A DNA stretch of 64,000 nucleotides, taken from positions 2,666,001 to 2,730,000 of the forward strand of contig NZ_CP178861.1 of the NCBI RefSeq assembly GCF_047344985.1, given 5' to 3'. Made by a program: the position numbers and the translations under genes. Shown piece by piece: positions 26,739-35,926 of the stretch (position 1 is its first letter; each line of letters begins with the position of its first letter). The DNA comes from Bdellovibrio sp047344985 (lineage in GTDB: Bacteria > Bdellovibrionota > Bdellovibrionia > Bdellovibrionales > Bdellovibrionaceae). The notes below the pieces were generated by a model. It worked only from the letters and a program-made list of their open reading frames with translations. It made no database searches and had not been told where the DNA came from.

Positions 26739-27223
26739 TAATACTTGTCGAGGAAGCGGAAGTATTGGTCTTTGAAGATATCAAGTTCCATCTTATTGCC
26801 CTCTGAATCCTGCATCTCTGGAAAACTTAATACGACTTTACCGTCATCGCTTTTCTTATATTCCAAATATTTTGTGTAGAGGACCATTGCATCCTCGCCT
26901 GTTCTTTCAGAGTAATACGGCACAAAGAAACTTTCGATCTCCGCCTTGTCTGGCAAAAAACCTTCGACAAGATTCATTTGGTTGATGAACGGACGCGGAC
27001 AATAGAACAAGCGCAAGCGTTGACACTGAATTCTGTGAATCCACGCGTGAAAATTGCGAATGCCCAAAGAGTTGATGCTCTTTAAATCCTTAAGATCGAT
27101 ATTGAGATCAAAATTAGGATTTACTTCCACCCCATCAAGCGCCGAGGCGTACTCGTTCAAACTGCCTCGAAGCAGAATGGTCGTGCATTTATCGCTAATG
27201 CTGAATGAGAGTTGAAGGGCCAT
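26735..27223 (-). CDS. STAS-like protein of unknown function
   Basis: A 162-residue cytosolic protein. Residues 5-95 resemble a STAS fold (SISDKCTTILLRGSLNEYA, then DLNIDLKDLKSINSLGIRNFHAW, where Ser/Asn-Ser-Leu-Gly-Ile is at the anti-sigma-antagonist phospho-loop position). The remaining half is charged and unrecognised. If STAS, it could act in protein-protein signalling; no kinase or phosphatase partner is adjacent. ATG with a weak site. Confidence 0.6.
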   Translation of the reverse strand: MALQLSFSISDKCTTILLRGSLNEYASALDGVEVNPNFDLNIDLKDLKSINSLGIRNFHAWIHRIQCQRLRLFYCPRPFINQMNLVEGFLPDKAEIESFFVPYYSERTGEDAMVLYTKYLEYKKSDDGKVVLSFPEMQDSEGNKMELDIFKDQYFRFLDKYY

Positions 27224-27382
27224 GATTCACCTTTGAAATTCGAAAAACCTATCGGACATCGTCGCAGACATATTTAGAATCACAAAGCACAAAGTGCTCA
27301 CCTCGCTCTTCCACTGTTTGAAAATATTCGAGATGCGCTCAGCTTGCGTCTGCGACCAGACCATAGTCGTAGTTGAAAATAA

Positions 27383-27412
27383 AAAAGCCCCGGGATTTCC
27401 CCCGAGGCTTTT
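27383..27412 (-). terminator. Rho-independent terminator of aconitase gene
   Basis: AAAAGCC-CGGG pairs with CCCG-GGCTTTT with one mismatch, with an A-run on the left that gives U-run on the minus strand. It lies downstream of the aconitase stop, beyond the repeat. Confidence 0.7.
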
Positions 27413-27419
27413 AGTTGAT

Positions 27420-27500
27420 GCTGCTTCAGCCTACGCGCCACAGGCGCTTCGGCTCTGCCGGCGTCCGCCGATCAGCCTACGCGCCGCTTAGAGGCCGCGG
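27420..27500 (+). repeat. GC-rich dispersed element, copy B plus a partial second copy
   Basis: 27420-27470 is 47/51 identical to the copy at 302. A partial copy restarts at about 27473 (CAGCCTACGCGCCGC) and runs into the last codons of the aconitase gene. Placed between aconitase and its terminator. Confidence 0.7.
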
Positions 27501-29749
27501 ATCAAGTTCAAAGCACTTCCTGCGCGGAACCATTTCAATTGTTCTGCGTTGTAAGTGTGCTTCAATTCGATAGACTCCGTCGAACCGTCTTGGTGCTTGA
27601 TGTTCATTTTCACTGGTTTACCAGGAGCTAGATCTTTCAAGTCCACAAGGCTTACAGTGTCTGCTTCTTGGATTTTGTCGTAATCTTTTGGATTCGCGAA
27701 AGTCAAAGCAAGCACACCTTGTTTTTTCAAATTCGTTTCATGGATACGAGCGAATGATTTTGTGATCACAGCTGTGCAACCCAAGAATCTTGGAGACATC
27801 GCTGCGTGCTCACGAGAAGAACCTTCACCGTAGTTTTCGTCACCGACAATCACCCAACCTTTGTGAGCTTTTTGGTATTGACGAGCGATTTGCGCGAACT
27901 CAAGACCTGTTTGACCCGTCAAAAGATTCTTACCTTTACCGATTTCACCTGTGAATGCGTTATCTGCACCCAACAACATGTTGTTAGAAATGTTGTCCAA
28001 GTGACCACGGTAGTTCAACCATTTACCACCCGGAGAGATATGATCTGTCGTGCACTTCCCTTTTGCTTTTGCAAGCACGAGGTTATCAACGAAGTCCTTA
28101 CCATCCCATTTTGTGAATGGAGAAAGAAGTTGAAGACGCTCAGATGTTGGGCTCACTGCCACTTGTGCCTGAGCACCCGCTGGTTTTTGGTAACCTTCTG
28201 TATCAGGGATGAAACCTTTCGCAGGAAGTTCTGGAGCTACTGGAGCTTGCAACTTCACTTTGCCTTTAGGTCCTTCAAGTTCATCCGTCGCTGGGTTGAA
28301 ATCCAAACGACCCGCAAGACCCAATGCCATGACGATTTCAGGTGAACCGATGAACGCCAAAGTTTCTGGATTCGCGTCGTTACGTGCGCGGAAGTTACGG
28401 TTGAAAGAAGTCACGATTGTATTCTTCTCGCCCGTTTTTACGTCATCACGTTTCCATTGACCGATGCAAGGACCGCAAGCGTTCGCAAGAACTGTTGCGC
28501 CCACTTCGTTGAATGTCGCCATTTGACCGTCGCGCTCGATTGTCTTTTGGATTTGTGTAGAACCCGGAGAAACCAAGAATGGCTGATTCATTTTTACGCC
28601 GATATCCATAGCTTGTTTTGCTACGAATGCCGCACGGCCGATATCTTCGTAAGAAGAGTTTGTGCAAGAACCGATCAACGCTGAAGAGATTTTCAAAGTG
28701 TAACCTTTTTCAGCCGCTTCTTTTTTCAAAGCAGAGATAGGACGAGCCAAGTCTGGAGTGTGAGGACCGACAAGGTGTGGTTCCAACGCAGACAAATCGA
28801 TTTCGTAAACTTCGTCGAAGTATTTGCCTGGATTTGCAATCACATCAGCATCCGCAGACAAGATGTCTTTGTGAGCATCAGCAATTTTAGAAAGCTCATC
28901 ACGGCCTGTTGATTTCAAGTAAGCGCCCATGCGCTCATCGTACGGGAATACAGAGCAAGTCGCGCCCAATTCCGCACCCATGTTTGTGATCGTTGCTTTA
29001 CCTGTACAAGAGATCGAAGAAGTGCCTTCACCGAAGTACTCCACGATTTTATCTGTTCCACCTTTAACTGTTAGCATTCCGCAAAGTTTCAAGATTACGT
29101 CTTTTGCAGAAGCCCAGCCGCCCAATTTTCCTTTAAGGTGTACACCGATCAATTTTGGATTTTTAACTTCCCAAGGAAGTCCAACCATCACGTCAGAAGC
29201 GTCAGATCCACCAACACCCACTGCACACATACCCAAACCACCCGCATTCGGAGTGTGAGAGTCTGTACCGATCATCAATCCACCTGGGAATGCGTAGTTC
29301 TCAAGGATCACTTGGTGAATGATACCAGCGCCTGGTCTCCAGAAGCCGATGTTGTAACGAGAAGACGTTGTCGCCAAGAATTCGAAAACTTCTTTGTTCG
29401 ACATATTCGACGCAGTCATGTCTGCATCTTTACCTTTGTAAGCTTGGATCAAGTGATCGCAGTGAACTGTTGAAGGAACGGCTGCTTCATCTTTTCCAGC
29501 AAGCATGAATTGCAACAAAGCCATTTGCGCTGTCGCATCTTGCATTGCTACACGGTCTGGTCTTAACAACAAGAAACTTTCGCCACGAACCAACTCTTGG
29601 TTTTGTGGATCATCCAAGTGACCGAACAAGATTTTTTCCGCCAAAGTCAAAGGGCGGTTCAAACGATTGCGAACGACAGCCAATCTTTCTGCTGTCTTTT
29701 TGTAAACGTTCTGTACCATTTCTGGTGACGTTTCGATTTTAGAAGCCAT
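27488..29749 (-). CDS. acn: Aconitate hydratase, mitochondrial type
   Basis: A 753-residue TCA-cycle enzyme isomerising citrate and isocitrate. The [4Fe-4S] cluster Cys are in SALIGSCTNSSYED (about 355-368) and ANACGPCIGQWKR (about 415-427). The swivel domain with GENYGEGSSREHAAMSPR is near 640-657. The length and N-terminus match the mitochondrial ACO2-type aconitase, not the 890-residue AcnA. Expected cytosolic. A dispersed repeat touches the stop and a terminator follows. Confidence 0.95.
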   Translation of the reverse strand: MASKIETSPEMVQNVYKKTAERLAVVRNRLNRPLTLAEKILFGHLDDPQNQELVRGESFLLLRPDRVAMQDATAQMALLQFMLAGKDEAAVPSTVHCDHLIQAYKGKDADMTASNMSNKEVFEFLATTSSRYNIGFWRPGAGIIHQVILENYAFPGGLMIGTDSHTPNAGGLGMCAVGVGGSDASDVMVGLPWEVKNPKLIGVHLKGKLGGWASAKDVILKLCGMLTVKGGTDKIVEYFGEGTSSISCTGKATITNMGAELGATCSVFPYDERMGAYLKSTGRDELSKIADAHKDILSADADVIANPGKYFDEVYEIDLSALEPHLVGPHTPDLARPISALKKEAAEKGYTLKISSALIGSCTNSSYEDIGRAAFVAKQAMDIGVKMNQPFLVSPGSTQIQKTIERDGQMATFNEVGATVLANACGPCIGQWKRDDVKTGEKNTIVTSFNRNFRARNDANPETLAFIGSPEIVMALGLAGRLDFNPATDELEGPKGKVKLQAPVAPELPAKGFIPDTEGYQKPAGAQAQVAVSPTSERLQLLSPFTKWDGKDFVDNLVLAKAKGKCTTDHISPGGKWLNYRGHLDNISNNMLLGADNAFTGEIGKGKNLLTGQTGLEFAQIARQYQKAHKGWVIVGDENYGEGSSREHAAMSPRFLGCTAVITKSFARIHETNLKKQGVLALTFANPKDYDKIQEADTVSLVDLKDLAPGKPVKMNIKHQDGSTESIELKHTYNAEQLKWFRAGSALNLIRGL

Positions 29750-29845
29750 TGTTATTGCCTTTCTTTGAAGAACGCCCCATCCTAATGAAAATCAGTTGAA
29801 ATAACAACCAGATGGCTCTGTTTCCGATGCGTTGCGCGAGGCATA

Positions 29846-30568
29846 ATGGACTTAAGGCTTTTTAAGAACATCGTCATCCTGACCGGGGCTGGAATCTCCG
29901 CGGAGAGCGGCATTCGCACGTTTCGCGATCAGGACGGACTTTGGGAGGAGCATCGAATCGAAGATGTCGCCACTCCTGAAGCTTTTGCTCGAGATCCTGT
30001 TCTTGTTCAGCGCTTCTACAACATGAGACGTGCTCAATTGAAAGACACGAAAATCCAGCCGAATGCAGCTCATTTGGCCCTCGCGGAATTGGAACGCCAA
30101 TGGGAGGGGAATTTTCTCCTCGTCACTCAAAATGTCGACAACCTCCATCGACGCGCAGGTTCTAAAAATCTTCTCCACATGCACGGGCGTTTGGACCGCG
30201 TGTTTTGCCTTTATTGTGATGAGCATTTCGAATGGACCGAAGATCTTGCGGTGGATGAGCCCTGCCTACATTGTGGGCGCAAAGGCGGAGTGAGACCCGA
30301 TATCGTTTGGTTTGGCGAGATGCCCCATCACATGGAGGAAATCTACGAAGCCTTAGACAAGGCCGATTATTTTGTTTCCATCGGAACGAGCGGCAACGTC
30401 TACCCTGCCGCCGGTTTCGTAAGACTCGCGTGGAAAGCCAAGAAAATAGAAATCAATCTCAAAGATACGGAAATCTCATCCGCCTTCGAACAACATTTCG
30501 TAGGACCCGCTTCAGAAGAGGTCCCACGCTTCATTAAAGAATTTCTTTCCGATCACCAACCGGAGTAA
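29846..30568 (+). CDS. cobB: NAD-dependent protein deacylase, sirtuin
   Basis: A 240-residue Sir2 protein that removes acyl groups from lysines using NAD+. Motifs: LTGAGISAESGIRTFRD (about 11-27), the QNVDNLH catalytic loop with His, HGR catalytic His (about 113), zinc ligands CLYC and CLHC, and GTSGNVYPAA. FYNMRRAQL (about 57-65) has the Tyr and Arg that in CobB-type class III sirtuins favour succinyl and malonyl groups, so desuccinylase activity is likely. Stop overlaps the convergent gene by 16 bases. Confidence 0.95.
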   Translation: MDLRLFKNIVILTGAGISAESGIRTFRDQDGLWEEHRIEDVATPEAFARDPVLVQRFYNMRRAQLKDTKIQPNAAHLALAELERQWEGNFLLVTQNVDNLHRRAGSKNLLHMHGRLDRVFCLYCDEHFEWTEDLAVDEPCLHCGRKGGVRPDIVWFGEMPHHMEEIYEALDKADYFVSIGTSGNVYPAAGFVRLAWKAKKIEINLKDTEISSAFEQHFVGPASEEVPRFIKEFLSDHQPE

Positions 30569-30879
30569 CAACGGCTGGATGTGATCACTTGGTCCGCGTC
30601 GCGAACCATGTAAAGACAGCTGTCGTATTCTCTGTGCAGCTGCACGCGCACGTGCGGGATCACATCACCTTTGGGAGTGATGACGCGTGAAGGTTGCGCT
30701 TCGATATCCCAGATTGTTGACAGAGTGCACATTTCTTCAAGACCGTATTGCGTGTGTTGTGCGACGGTTTTAATCGCTTGCATGTAACGATCATAAGCAA
30801 AATATTTTTGGCAGTTGTCTTTCGCGGCAAAAGCTGAAGACGCTAACAACAAAGTTAGACTTGCAAGAATCAAACGCAT
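30553..30879 (-). CDS. Small secreted protein, unknown
   Basis: A 108-residue protein with a signal peptide (cleavage after AFA, about residue 18) and four Cys (NCQKY, MCTLS, DSCLY and SRCYS) probably disulfide-bonded in the periplasm. GGGAG six bases before ATG supports the start. Overlaps the cobB stop. No family recognised. Confidence 0.75.
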   Translation of the reverse strand: MRLILASLTLLLASSAFAAKDNCQKYFAYDRYMQAIKTVAQHTQYGLEEMCTLSTIWDIEAQPSRVITPKGDVIPHVRVQLHREYDSCLYMVRDADQVITSSRCYSGW

Positions 30880-30979
30880 AGGTTTCTCCCTTTTTTGAAG
30901 AGAGAAACCTAAAGATAAAACTTGTGAAAGCCAAACACTTCGTAACTTCCGACGGAAAACGAAAACTCACTGAGAAAAT

Positions 30980-31528
30980 TCAATATCCCGGAGCTCCCGC
31001 TTCAGGCTCACCTTTTTTATGTTCTTGGAAAAGAGACAAGTATTCACCGTAACCTTCTTTTTCCAAATCCTTCACAGGAATAAAACGCAGTGCTGCTGAG
31101 TTCATGCAGTAGCGCTTGTGATCAGGACCCGGGCCGTCATTAAAAAGATGTCCTAAATGAGAATCCCCCGATTTGCTGCGAACTTCTGTCCGTGGCAAAG
31201 AAAGTTGAGTGTCCACTTTGGTTGTGATGTGCTCTGCCTCTAAAGGTCTTGTGAAACTCGGCCATCCCGTTCCTGAATCGTATTTGTCTTTCGAACTAAA
31301 AAGAGGCTCACCGGAAACAATGTCCACGTAAATACCCTCTTCTTTATTATCCCAATATTTATTGTTAAAAGGTCTTTCCGTTCCTTCCATCTGAGTCACT
31401 TCGTATTGCAATGAATTGAGCTGTCTTTTTAAGACGGATGGATCCGGTTTATGATAGTGAGAGAAATCTTTGCTCATAACCACTCCTCCGAGGCCCCACA
31501 GGAGACCCGCTAATATAAATGTTTTCAT
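30980..31528 (-). CDS. msrB: Peptide-methionine (R)-S-oxide reductase lacking the zinc site
   Basis: An MsrB repairing methionine-R-sulfoxide. Conserved landmarks: YDSGTGWPSF, HLGHLFNDGPGP and the catalytic Cys in RYCMNSAALRF. The four zinc Cys of E. coli-type MsrB are all replaced (GIYVDIVSG, SGTGW and RSKSGDSH), so this is the zinc-free form, and no resolving Cys near residue 60 is visible. The ATG at 31528 gives a hydrophobic N-terminus that could be a signal or anchor (182 residues). An in-frame ATG at 31477 with GGAGGAG five bases upstream gives a soluble 165-residue form. Confidence 0.93.
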   Translation of the reverse strand: MKTFILAGLLWGLGGVVMSKDFSHYHKPDPSVLKRQLNSLQYEVTQMEGTERPFNNKYWDNKEEGIYVDIVSGEPLFSSKDKYDSGTGWPSFTRPLEAEHITTKVDTQLSLPRTEVRSKSGDSHLGHLFNDGPGPDHKRYCMNSAALRFIPVKDLEKEGYGEYLSLFQEHKKGEPEAGAPGY

Positions 31529-31594
31529 AAGCACACCTCGCACTTCTCATTATATCTGTTTGATTTTGAGCAGGGTTTATATAAGCTCAGCTTT

Positions 31595-32140
31595 ATGAAA
31601 GCTTTATTGGTTTTATTTTTATTATTTCCGTTCCAAAGCCTTGCTGACAGTGTCGTTCCACAAGGAAAATTTCTGCGTTCTTGCTGTGTTGACGACAGCG
31701 ATGCCCTTCAAACTTTAGTCAATACCGAGAATGAATTGTGGACAGTCACGCACACCGCTTTTGAAGAAGAAAACTGCCAAACGCCGTACATCATTTACGA
31801 AGTTAAATATAAATCTGCTATTCAAGATAAAAATCTGGATATGACAGCCCTTGAAGCTTCTTACACGCCTCTTTCGGAAATCGTGAGTGAAGCCCTCAAT
31901 CAAATCGGCTTTTGCGGTTTTGTAGATTGGAAAACGAATGAAAAGAAAATCGTCACGGGACGCACTTGTGATGATTTTTTCCAACCACGCGAAGGAGAAA
32001 TCCTTTATAACATCTTTGATTTGAAAGCAGACGGCGACAAAATGAATTTATTTTTGGGAATGCCAACATCTTCTAAAAACGGCAAAACGGCGGAGCGCCG
32101 TTTTGATAAGTTGGATCCAAGATTTTATACCAAGCAATAG
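31595..32140 (+). CDS. Secreted protein of unknown function
   Basis: A 181-residue protein with a signal peptide (cleavage after SLA, about residue 17). The mature region starts with a SCCVDD pair and has three more Cys (EENCQTP, GFCGFVD, RTCDDFF). Probably periplasmic. Divergent from msrB with 50 to 66 bases between starts, so the promoters overlap. Its stop is seven bases from the batD stop. No family recognised. Confidence 0.75.
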   Translation: MKALLVLFLLFPFQSLADSVVPQGKFLRSCCVDDSDALQTLVNTENELWTVTHTAFEEENCQTPYIIYEVKYKSAIQDKNLDMTALEASYTPLSEIVSEALNQIGFCGFVDWKTNEKKIVTGRTCDDFFQPREGEILYNIFDLKADGDKMNLFLGMPTSSKNGKTAERRFDKLDPRFYTKQ

Positions 32141-32146
32141 TGGAAG

Positions 32147-34129
32147 TTATTTTACTTCCACCGCTGAGATCACAGAGCTGATTACTTTTTTCGCGCGTTC
32201 AACATTGGATTTCATTGTTGCCGTGTCTTTAAGGCTTCCCAACATTTCTTCAGGCGCAAAACTCATCGTTTGGAAAATTTCGAAGTTCTTCGCGATTTCG
32301 TCGCCGTGATCGCGACGCAAACTTGGTGGCATCAATGCCAGCAATCTTTCGATTTCTTGGGACGCTCCCCCTTCACCTGCGACTTCGCCTAAAATCACAT
32401 AGAAGATGTTCGTCATCTCGACACCCACTTTGCGGTAGTCGTTTTTAGAAAGCGCACTGTCGACTTGCTTATAGCGTTTTTGCACAAGTTCTTTCAATGT
32501 GCGGCGACGGCGCCCCCAACCGAACTCCCTTTGGGCTTTGGCAAGAAGTCCCAATAAAATTCCGCCGTAAACCACGGCCCACAACCAGGGGCGATAAAGA
32601 ACGCTGGCTTGTGTAGCAGGTTCCCACACCATCACCGGATCTGGAAGTCTATTTTCTGCAACAGTGGGTTTTGCGGCAGGTTTACCAGCCTCGGCCATTC
32701 GCGATGATGAACCCACCGGAGCGTTGGGATTATTGACGATTTTCAAACTGATCGGCTGAGTTGATTTTGTGTAGTATTTTTTTGACTGAGGATCAAACAT
32801 GCTGACACTCAACGCAGGAATCGTAAGATCGCCTTCCTGTCTTGGGATCACAAGCACTTCAAATTCTTTATAACTGCGACCATTTTTAAAAAACTTAGAT
32901 TCAGACTTTGTATCGTACTGTTCAAGTCCTGCCGGCAAATTCAAAGCTGGCAAATCAATCAGTTTCGCATTTCCCGCACCTTCAAAGCGCACTTTAAGGC
33001 TCACAGGTTGATTCACAGGAACCGTGTTGTTCTCAACACTCGCATGAACTTCAAACTGCCCCACGGCTCCCGTATAATCAGAAGGACGACCTTCAACAGG
33101 CAGAGGTTTTACTTTGATATCAACGCGTGCGGAACTTTTTGTGTATTCATAAGGTCGACCGTAAAAACCACCCAAGCCTTGTGACGGCAAGCGCACGCGA
33201 GATTTGATTTTATATTCGTCAATCACCGCAGTTCCGGCTTTGATTGGGAAAAGAGCGTGAGAAGCCAGCAAAGCTTTTTTCCAAGGAATGCCGTTCACGA
33301 TTTCTTCTGTGAATTGAATTGATGGAACTTCTTCGATAATTTCTTTCCAGAAGCCGCGAAGACTTGGGAACTTCAAACGATCCAAAGTTTCCATCTGGCC
33401 ACGCGTGTAGATGTACCAATTCACAGTGACCTGTTCACCTTCGTAAACTTCCGTCTTATCGACTTCAACAGAGATAAAGAACGCTTCATTGGGATTCGTC
33501 GGAAGACTTCTAAAGGCCGCTTCAGGAAGTCCCGTTGCTGCTGATGGAAAGTTTTCATCCGGAGCCTGTCCCATCTGTTGTTGAAGAAGTCTTTGGCGCT
33601 GTCTTAAAAGCTGATTAAAGATTTCTTCTTCGGCTTGATCCATGGCTTCAAACGGATCTTCAGAGCCTGGCATTCCCGGCATTTGCGAAGGACGTTTTTT
33701 AAGCTGGCCACCACTTCCTTGGCTTCCAACTTTAATTACGATGGGTTGTGTGCGGAAAACTTTTCCGTTCACGACAACTTCAAATGAAGAAACACTTAGA
33801 GTGCCTTGACGTTTTGCACTTAACATATAGTGAAACTCTTTACGTCTTTGAGTTTCAAACTGCATGCCTTTAGAAGTGTTCACTAGTTTTTGCGCAACGG
33901 CTGTAGACTGCCAGTTATTAAGCAAATCAAAACCGTCCAAATCAGGAATGCGCGGATCTTGCACATCGACGTCATCTGTTGAAACAACGGAAACTGTGAG
34001 CGTAAACGTGTCCCCCACACCCATTTCGTTGCGGTCCACAGAAGACTGAACCGTCGTACCTGCGGCATGTGCGAAAAATCCACAGAATAAAAAACTAAGG
34101 AAGAATAAAAAATTACCAGTCTTTGTCAC
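32147..34129 (-). CDS. batD: BatD, aerotolerance/oxygen-tolerance protein
   Basis: A 660-residue inner-membrane-anchored periplasmic protein of the BatD family: signal peptide (residues 2-23), several Ig-like beta domains (about 25-480, with MGVGDTFTLTVSV and VPVNQPVSLKVRFEGAGNAKLIDLPAL), a membrane span near 520-540 and a cytosolic tail. I place the start at GTG 34129: AAGGAG seven bases upstream, overlap of 17 bases with the batC-like gene. A longer ORF to 34168 has no site. Last gene of the Bat operon; partner of the VWA proteins BatA/B. Confidence 0.85.
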   Translation of the reverse strand: MTKTGNFLFFLSFLFCGFFAHAAGTTVQSSVDRNEMGVGDTFTLTVSVVSTDDVDVQDPRIPDLDGFDLLNNWQSTAVAQKLVNTSKGMQFETQRRKEFHYMLSAKRQGTLSVSSFEVVVNGKVFRTQPIVIKVGSQGSGGQLKKRPSQMPGMPGSEDPFEAMDQAEEEIFNQLLRQRQRLLQQQMGQAPDENFPSAATGLPEAAFRSLPTNPNEAFFISVEVDKTEVYEGEQVTVNWYIYTRGQMETLDRLKFPSLRGFWKEIIEEVPSIQFTEEIVNGIPWKKALLASHALFPIKAGTAVIDEYKIKSRVRLPSQGLGGFYGRPYEYTKSSARVDIKVKPLPVEGRPSDYTGAVGQFEVHASVENNTVPVNQPVSLKVRFEGAGNAKLIDLPALNLPAGLEQYDTKSESKFFKNGRSYKEFEVLVIPRQEGDLTIPALSVSMFDPQSKKYYTKSTQPISLKIVNNPNAPVGSSSRMAEAGKPAAKPTVAENRLPDPVMVWEPATQASVLYRPWLWAVVYGGILLGLLAKAQREFGWGRRRRTLKELVQKRYKQVDSALSKNDYRKVGVEMTNIFYVILGEVAGEGGASQEIERLLALMPPSLRRDHGDEIAKNFEIFQTMSFAPEEMLGSLKDTATMKSNVERAKKVISSVISAVEVK

Positions 34130-34865
34130 GAGGCTGCTCCTTGACTTCCTTGCGGTTGTACTCCGCACGGATTTTTTCCTCTTGCTGCTTCAGCTCCCCT
34201 AAGATTTTTTTCACATCGCCCTCGGAAAGTTCTTTTCCTTGGAATGGACGAGGTTTGTATTTGGGAGACTGCTGCTTTGGCCCCTCTTTGGGCTCGTCTT
34301 TTTTGTCTTTATCTTTTTGATCTTTACCATCTTGCGGTTTCTGCTGCTGGTTCTGTTGACCTTGCTGCTGATTTTTTTGGTCTTGATTCTGACCGTCACC
34401 GCCACCTTGTTGAGCTTGAGTTAAAAGCTCAATATTAGTTTTTGCTTCCTTTGAGGAAGGAATGATTTCCAAAGCTTTTTGATACATCGCTAACGCTTCA
34501 TCCACTTTTTTAGCTTTGCCTAAAAGCTGCGCTTGATTAAAGCGCGCCATAAACATCAACGGGAAATTCTTTTCTTTCTCCGCAAGCTTTTCAGCCTCTT
34601 TATAAGACTGAACGGCTTTATCCGCTTGCTGAAGTCCTTCAAGAGACAGACCAAGATTCAAATGCAACTGCCCAACGAAAGGATCATACCGAAGAGCCTC
34701 GATGTACTTATCCATCGCTGCCGGATAAGTTTGCCCTTTGATCGCATTATTCCCCTCACGATTGAGTTCCAACGTTTTTAGATGAGGTCTTCCAGGACCA
34801 CATCCAGAAAGAATAAGAATGACTGCTAAAGCTTGAAGCTTTTTAAAGGTATTTAAGTGCTTCAT
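34113..34865 (-). CDS. batC: BatC-like TPR lipoprotein
   Basis: A 250-residue lipoprotein: lipobox LILSGC (Cys near 22), three TPR units (about 40-155: GQTYPAAMDKYIEAL, VGQLHLNLGLSLEGLQQ, EALAMYQKALEI) and a Gln/Lys/Asp-rich tail (about 160-205) before a Lys/Pro/Glu end. BatC/BatE proteins carry TPR repeats that scaffold the complex. ATG overlaps the batB stop as ATGA. The symbol is by position and architecture. Confidence 0.8.
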   Translation of the reverse strand: MKHLNTFKKLQALAVILILSGCGPGRPHLKTLELNREGNNAIKGQTYPAAMDKYIEALRYDPFVGQLHLNLGLSLEGLQQADKAVQSYKEAEKLAEKEKNFPLMFMARFNQAQLLGKAKKVDEALAMYQKALEIIPSSKEAKTNIELLTQAQQGGGDGQNQDQKNQQQGQQNQQQKPQDGKDQKDKDKKDEPKEGPKQQSPKYKPRPFQGKELSEGDVKKILGELKQQEEKIRAEYNRKEVKEQPRDKDW

Positions 34866-35926
34866 GCCGGAGGAACCTCGTATCTTCCTTTCCAAAAGCG
34901 GAAGCCCATGCGTCTTTCGCCAAGGAAAAGTTCCAGCAAGGCAATGATGATTCCGATTAACAAGACTGTTTGGAATCGCTCTTCGTATTGCGTTGCCACT
35001 GTGGAATCAAACTGAGTTTTTTCAAGTTTCGTGATGTCTTCAACCAAATGTTTCGTTTGATCGCCACCGAAAGTTGCAAAATAAAAACCGCCTTTACCGG
35101 CTTCGGCCAACGCTCTTAAGGCGTCACCCTTCACTGTTGTTAAAATGGTCTGGCCTTGGCGATCTTTTTTATAACCTTTAAGGAAGCCCATTCCATCACG
35201 CACAGGAATAGCGCCACCTTTTTCAGTTCCGTACGCCAAAGAGAAAATGCGAATGCCTTCACCAGCCAGCTTCTTCGCTTCTTCATAAGCACCGGGTTCG
35301 TGATCTTCCCCGTCGGAGGCAAACAAAATCACCCGCGTGACTTTCACTGTTTCATCCGTGGTCACACCACCGCGTTCAAAGGCTTCTTTAGAAACTTTTA
35401 AAGCTTCCGTAAAATTTGTACCTTGAGAAGAAACAGAACTTGGTTCTAAAGATTCCAAGTACATTTTAATTGCGCCCGGATCATTCGTCAGAGGTGATAA
35501 CAGTGCTGCTGATCCTGCAAAGGCCACGACACCGACTTTGTTTCCAGGCATAAGATCAATCAAACGACTGAGTTCTGCTTTAGCTTGCGCCAAGCGAGAA
35601 GGCTTTACGTCTTCGGCCATCATACTTTCAGAAACGTCGACCGCGAAAATGATTTCAACGCCTTCGCTTTTGACTTCTTGTTGGCTTTCGCCCATTTGTG
35701 GTCTTGCCAGTGCCAAAACAAAAAAGAACACAGCCAAAACTTGCAAGGTCGTTTTAATTGCGCGCTTTTTATTTGAAACGGAACTCGAAAGAAACGGATA
35801 AAGACGCGAACCAATCGCAGTCTCCATACGTTTTTTAGATCTGCGATCAAAAAAGAAACCGACAACGATAATGATCGGAATCAGCCACAGATAATTGAAT
35901 GCCGCTAAGTTTTCAAAGCGAAACAT
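34862..35926 (-). CDS. batB: BatB, VWA-domain membrane protein
   Basis: A 354-residue protein with two N-terminal spans (about 8-25 and 55-70), a von Willebrand A domain (about 85-290) with MIDAS motif DVSESM and a T/D pair later, and a C-terminal span (about 315-335). VWA MIDAS binds a divalent metal and mediates protein contact. The ATG at 35926 follows AAGGAGG by eight bases and overlaps the batA stop as TAATG. Confidence 0.9.
   Translation of the reverse strand: MFRFENLAAFNYLWLIPIIIVVGFFFDRRSKKRMETAIGSRLYPFLSSSVSNKKRAIKTTLQVLAVFFFVLALARPQMGESQQEVKSEGVEIIFAVDVSESMMAEDVKPSRLAQAKAELSRLIDLMPGNKVGVVAFAGSAALLSPLTNDPGAIKMYLESLEPSSVSSQGTNFTEALKVSKEAFERGGVTTDETVKVTRVILFASDGEDHEPGAYEEAKKLAGEGIRIFSLAYGTEKGGAIPVRDGMGFLKGYKKDRQGQTILTTVKGDALRALAEAGKGGFYFATFGGDQTKHLVEDITKLEKTQFDSTVATQYEERFQTVLLIGIIIALLELFLGERRMGFRFWKGRYEVPPA

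Noticed and set aside
27294..27491. Short frame across the terminator and repeat after aconitase
   Set aside because: It is built from the terminator and repeat B sequence; no ribosome site and no protein-like pattern.
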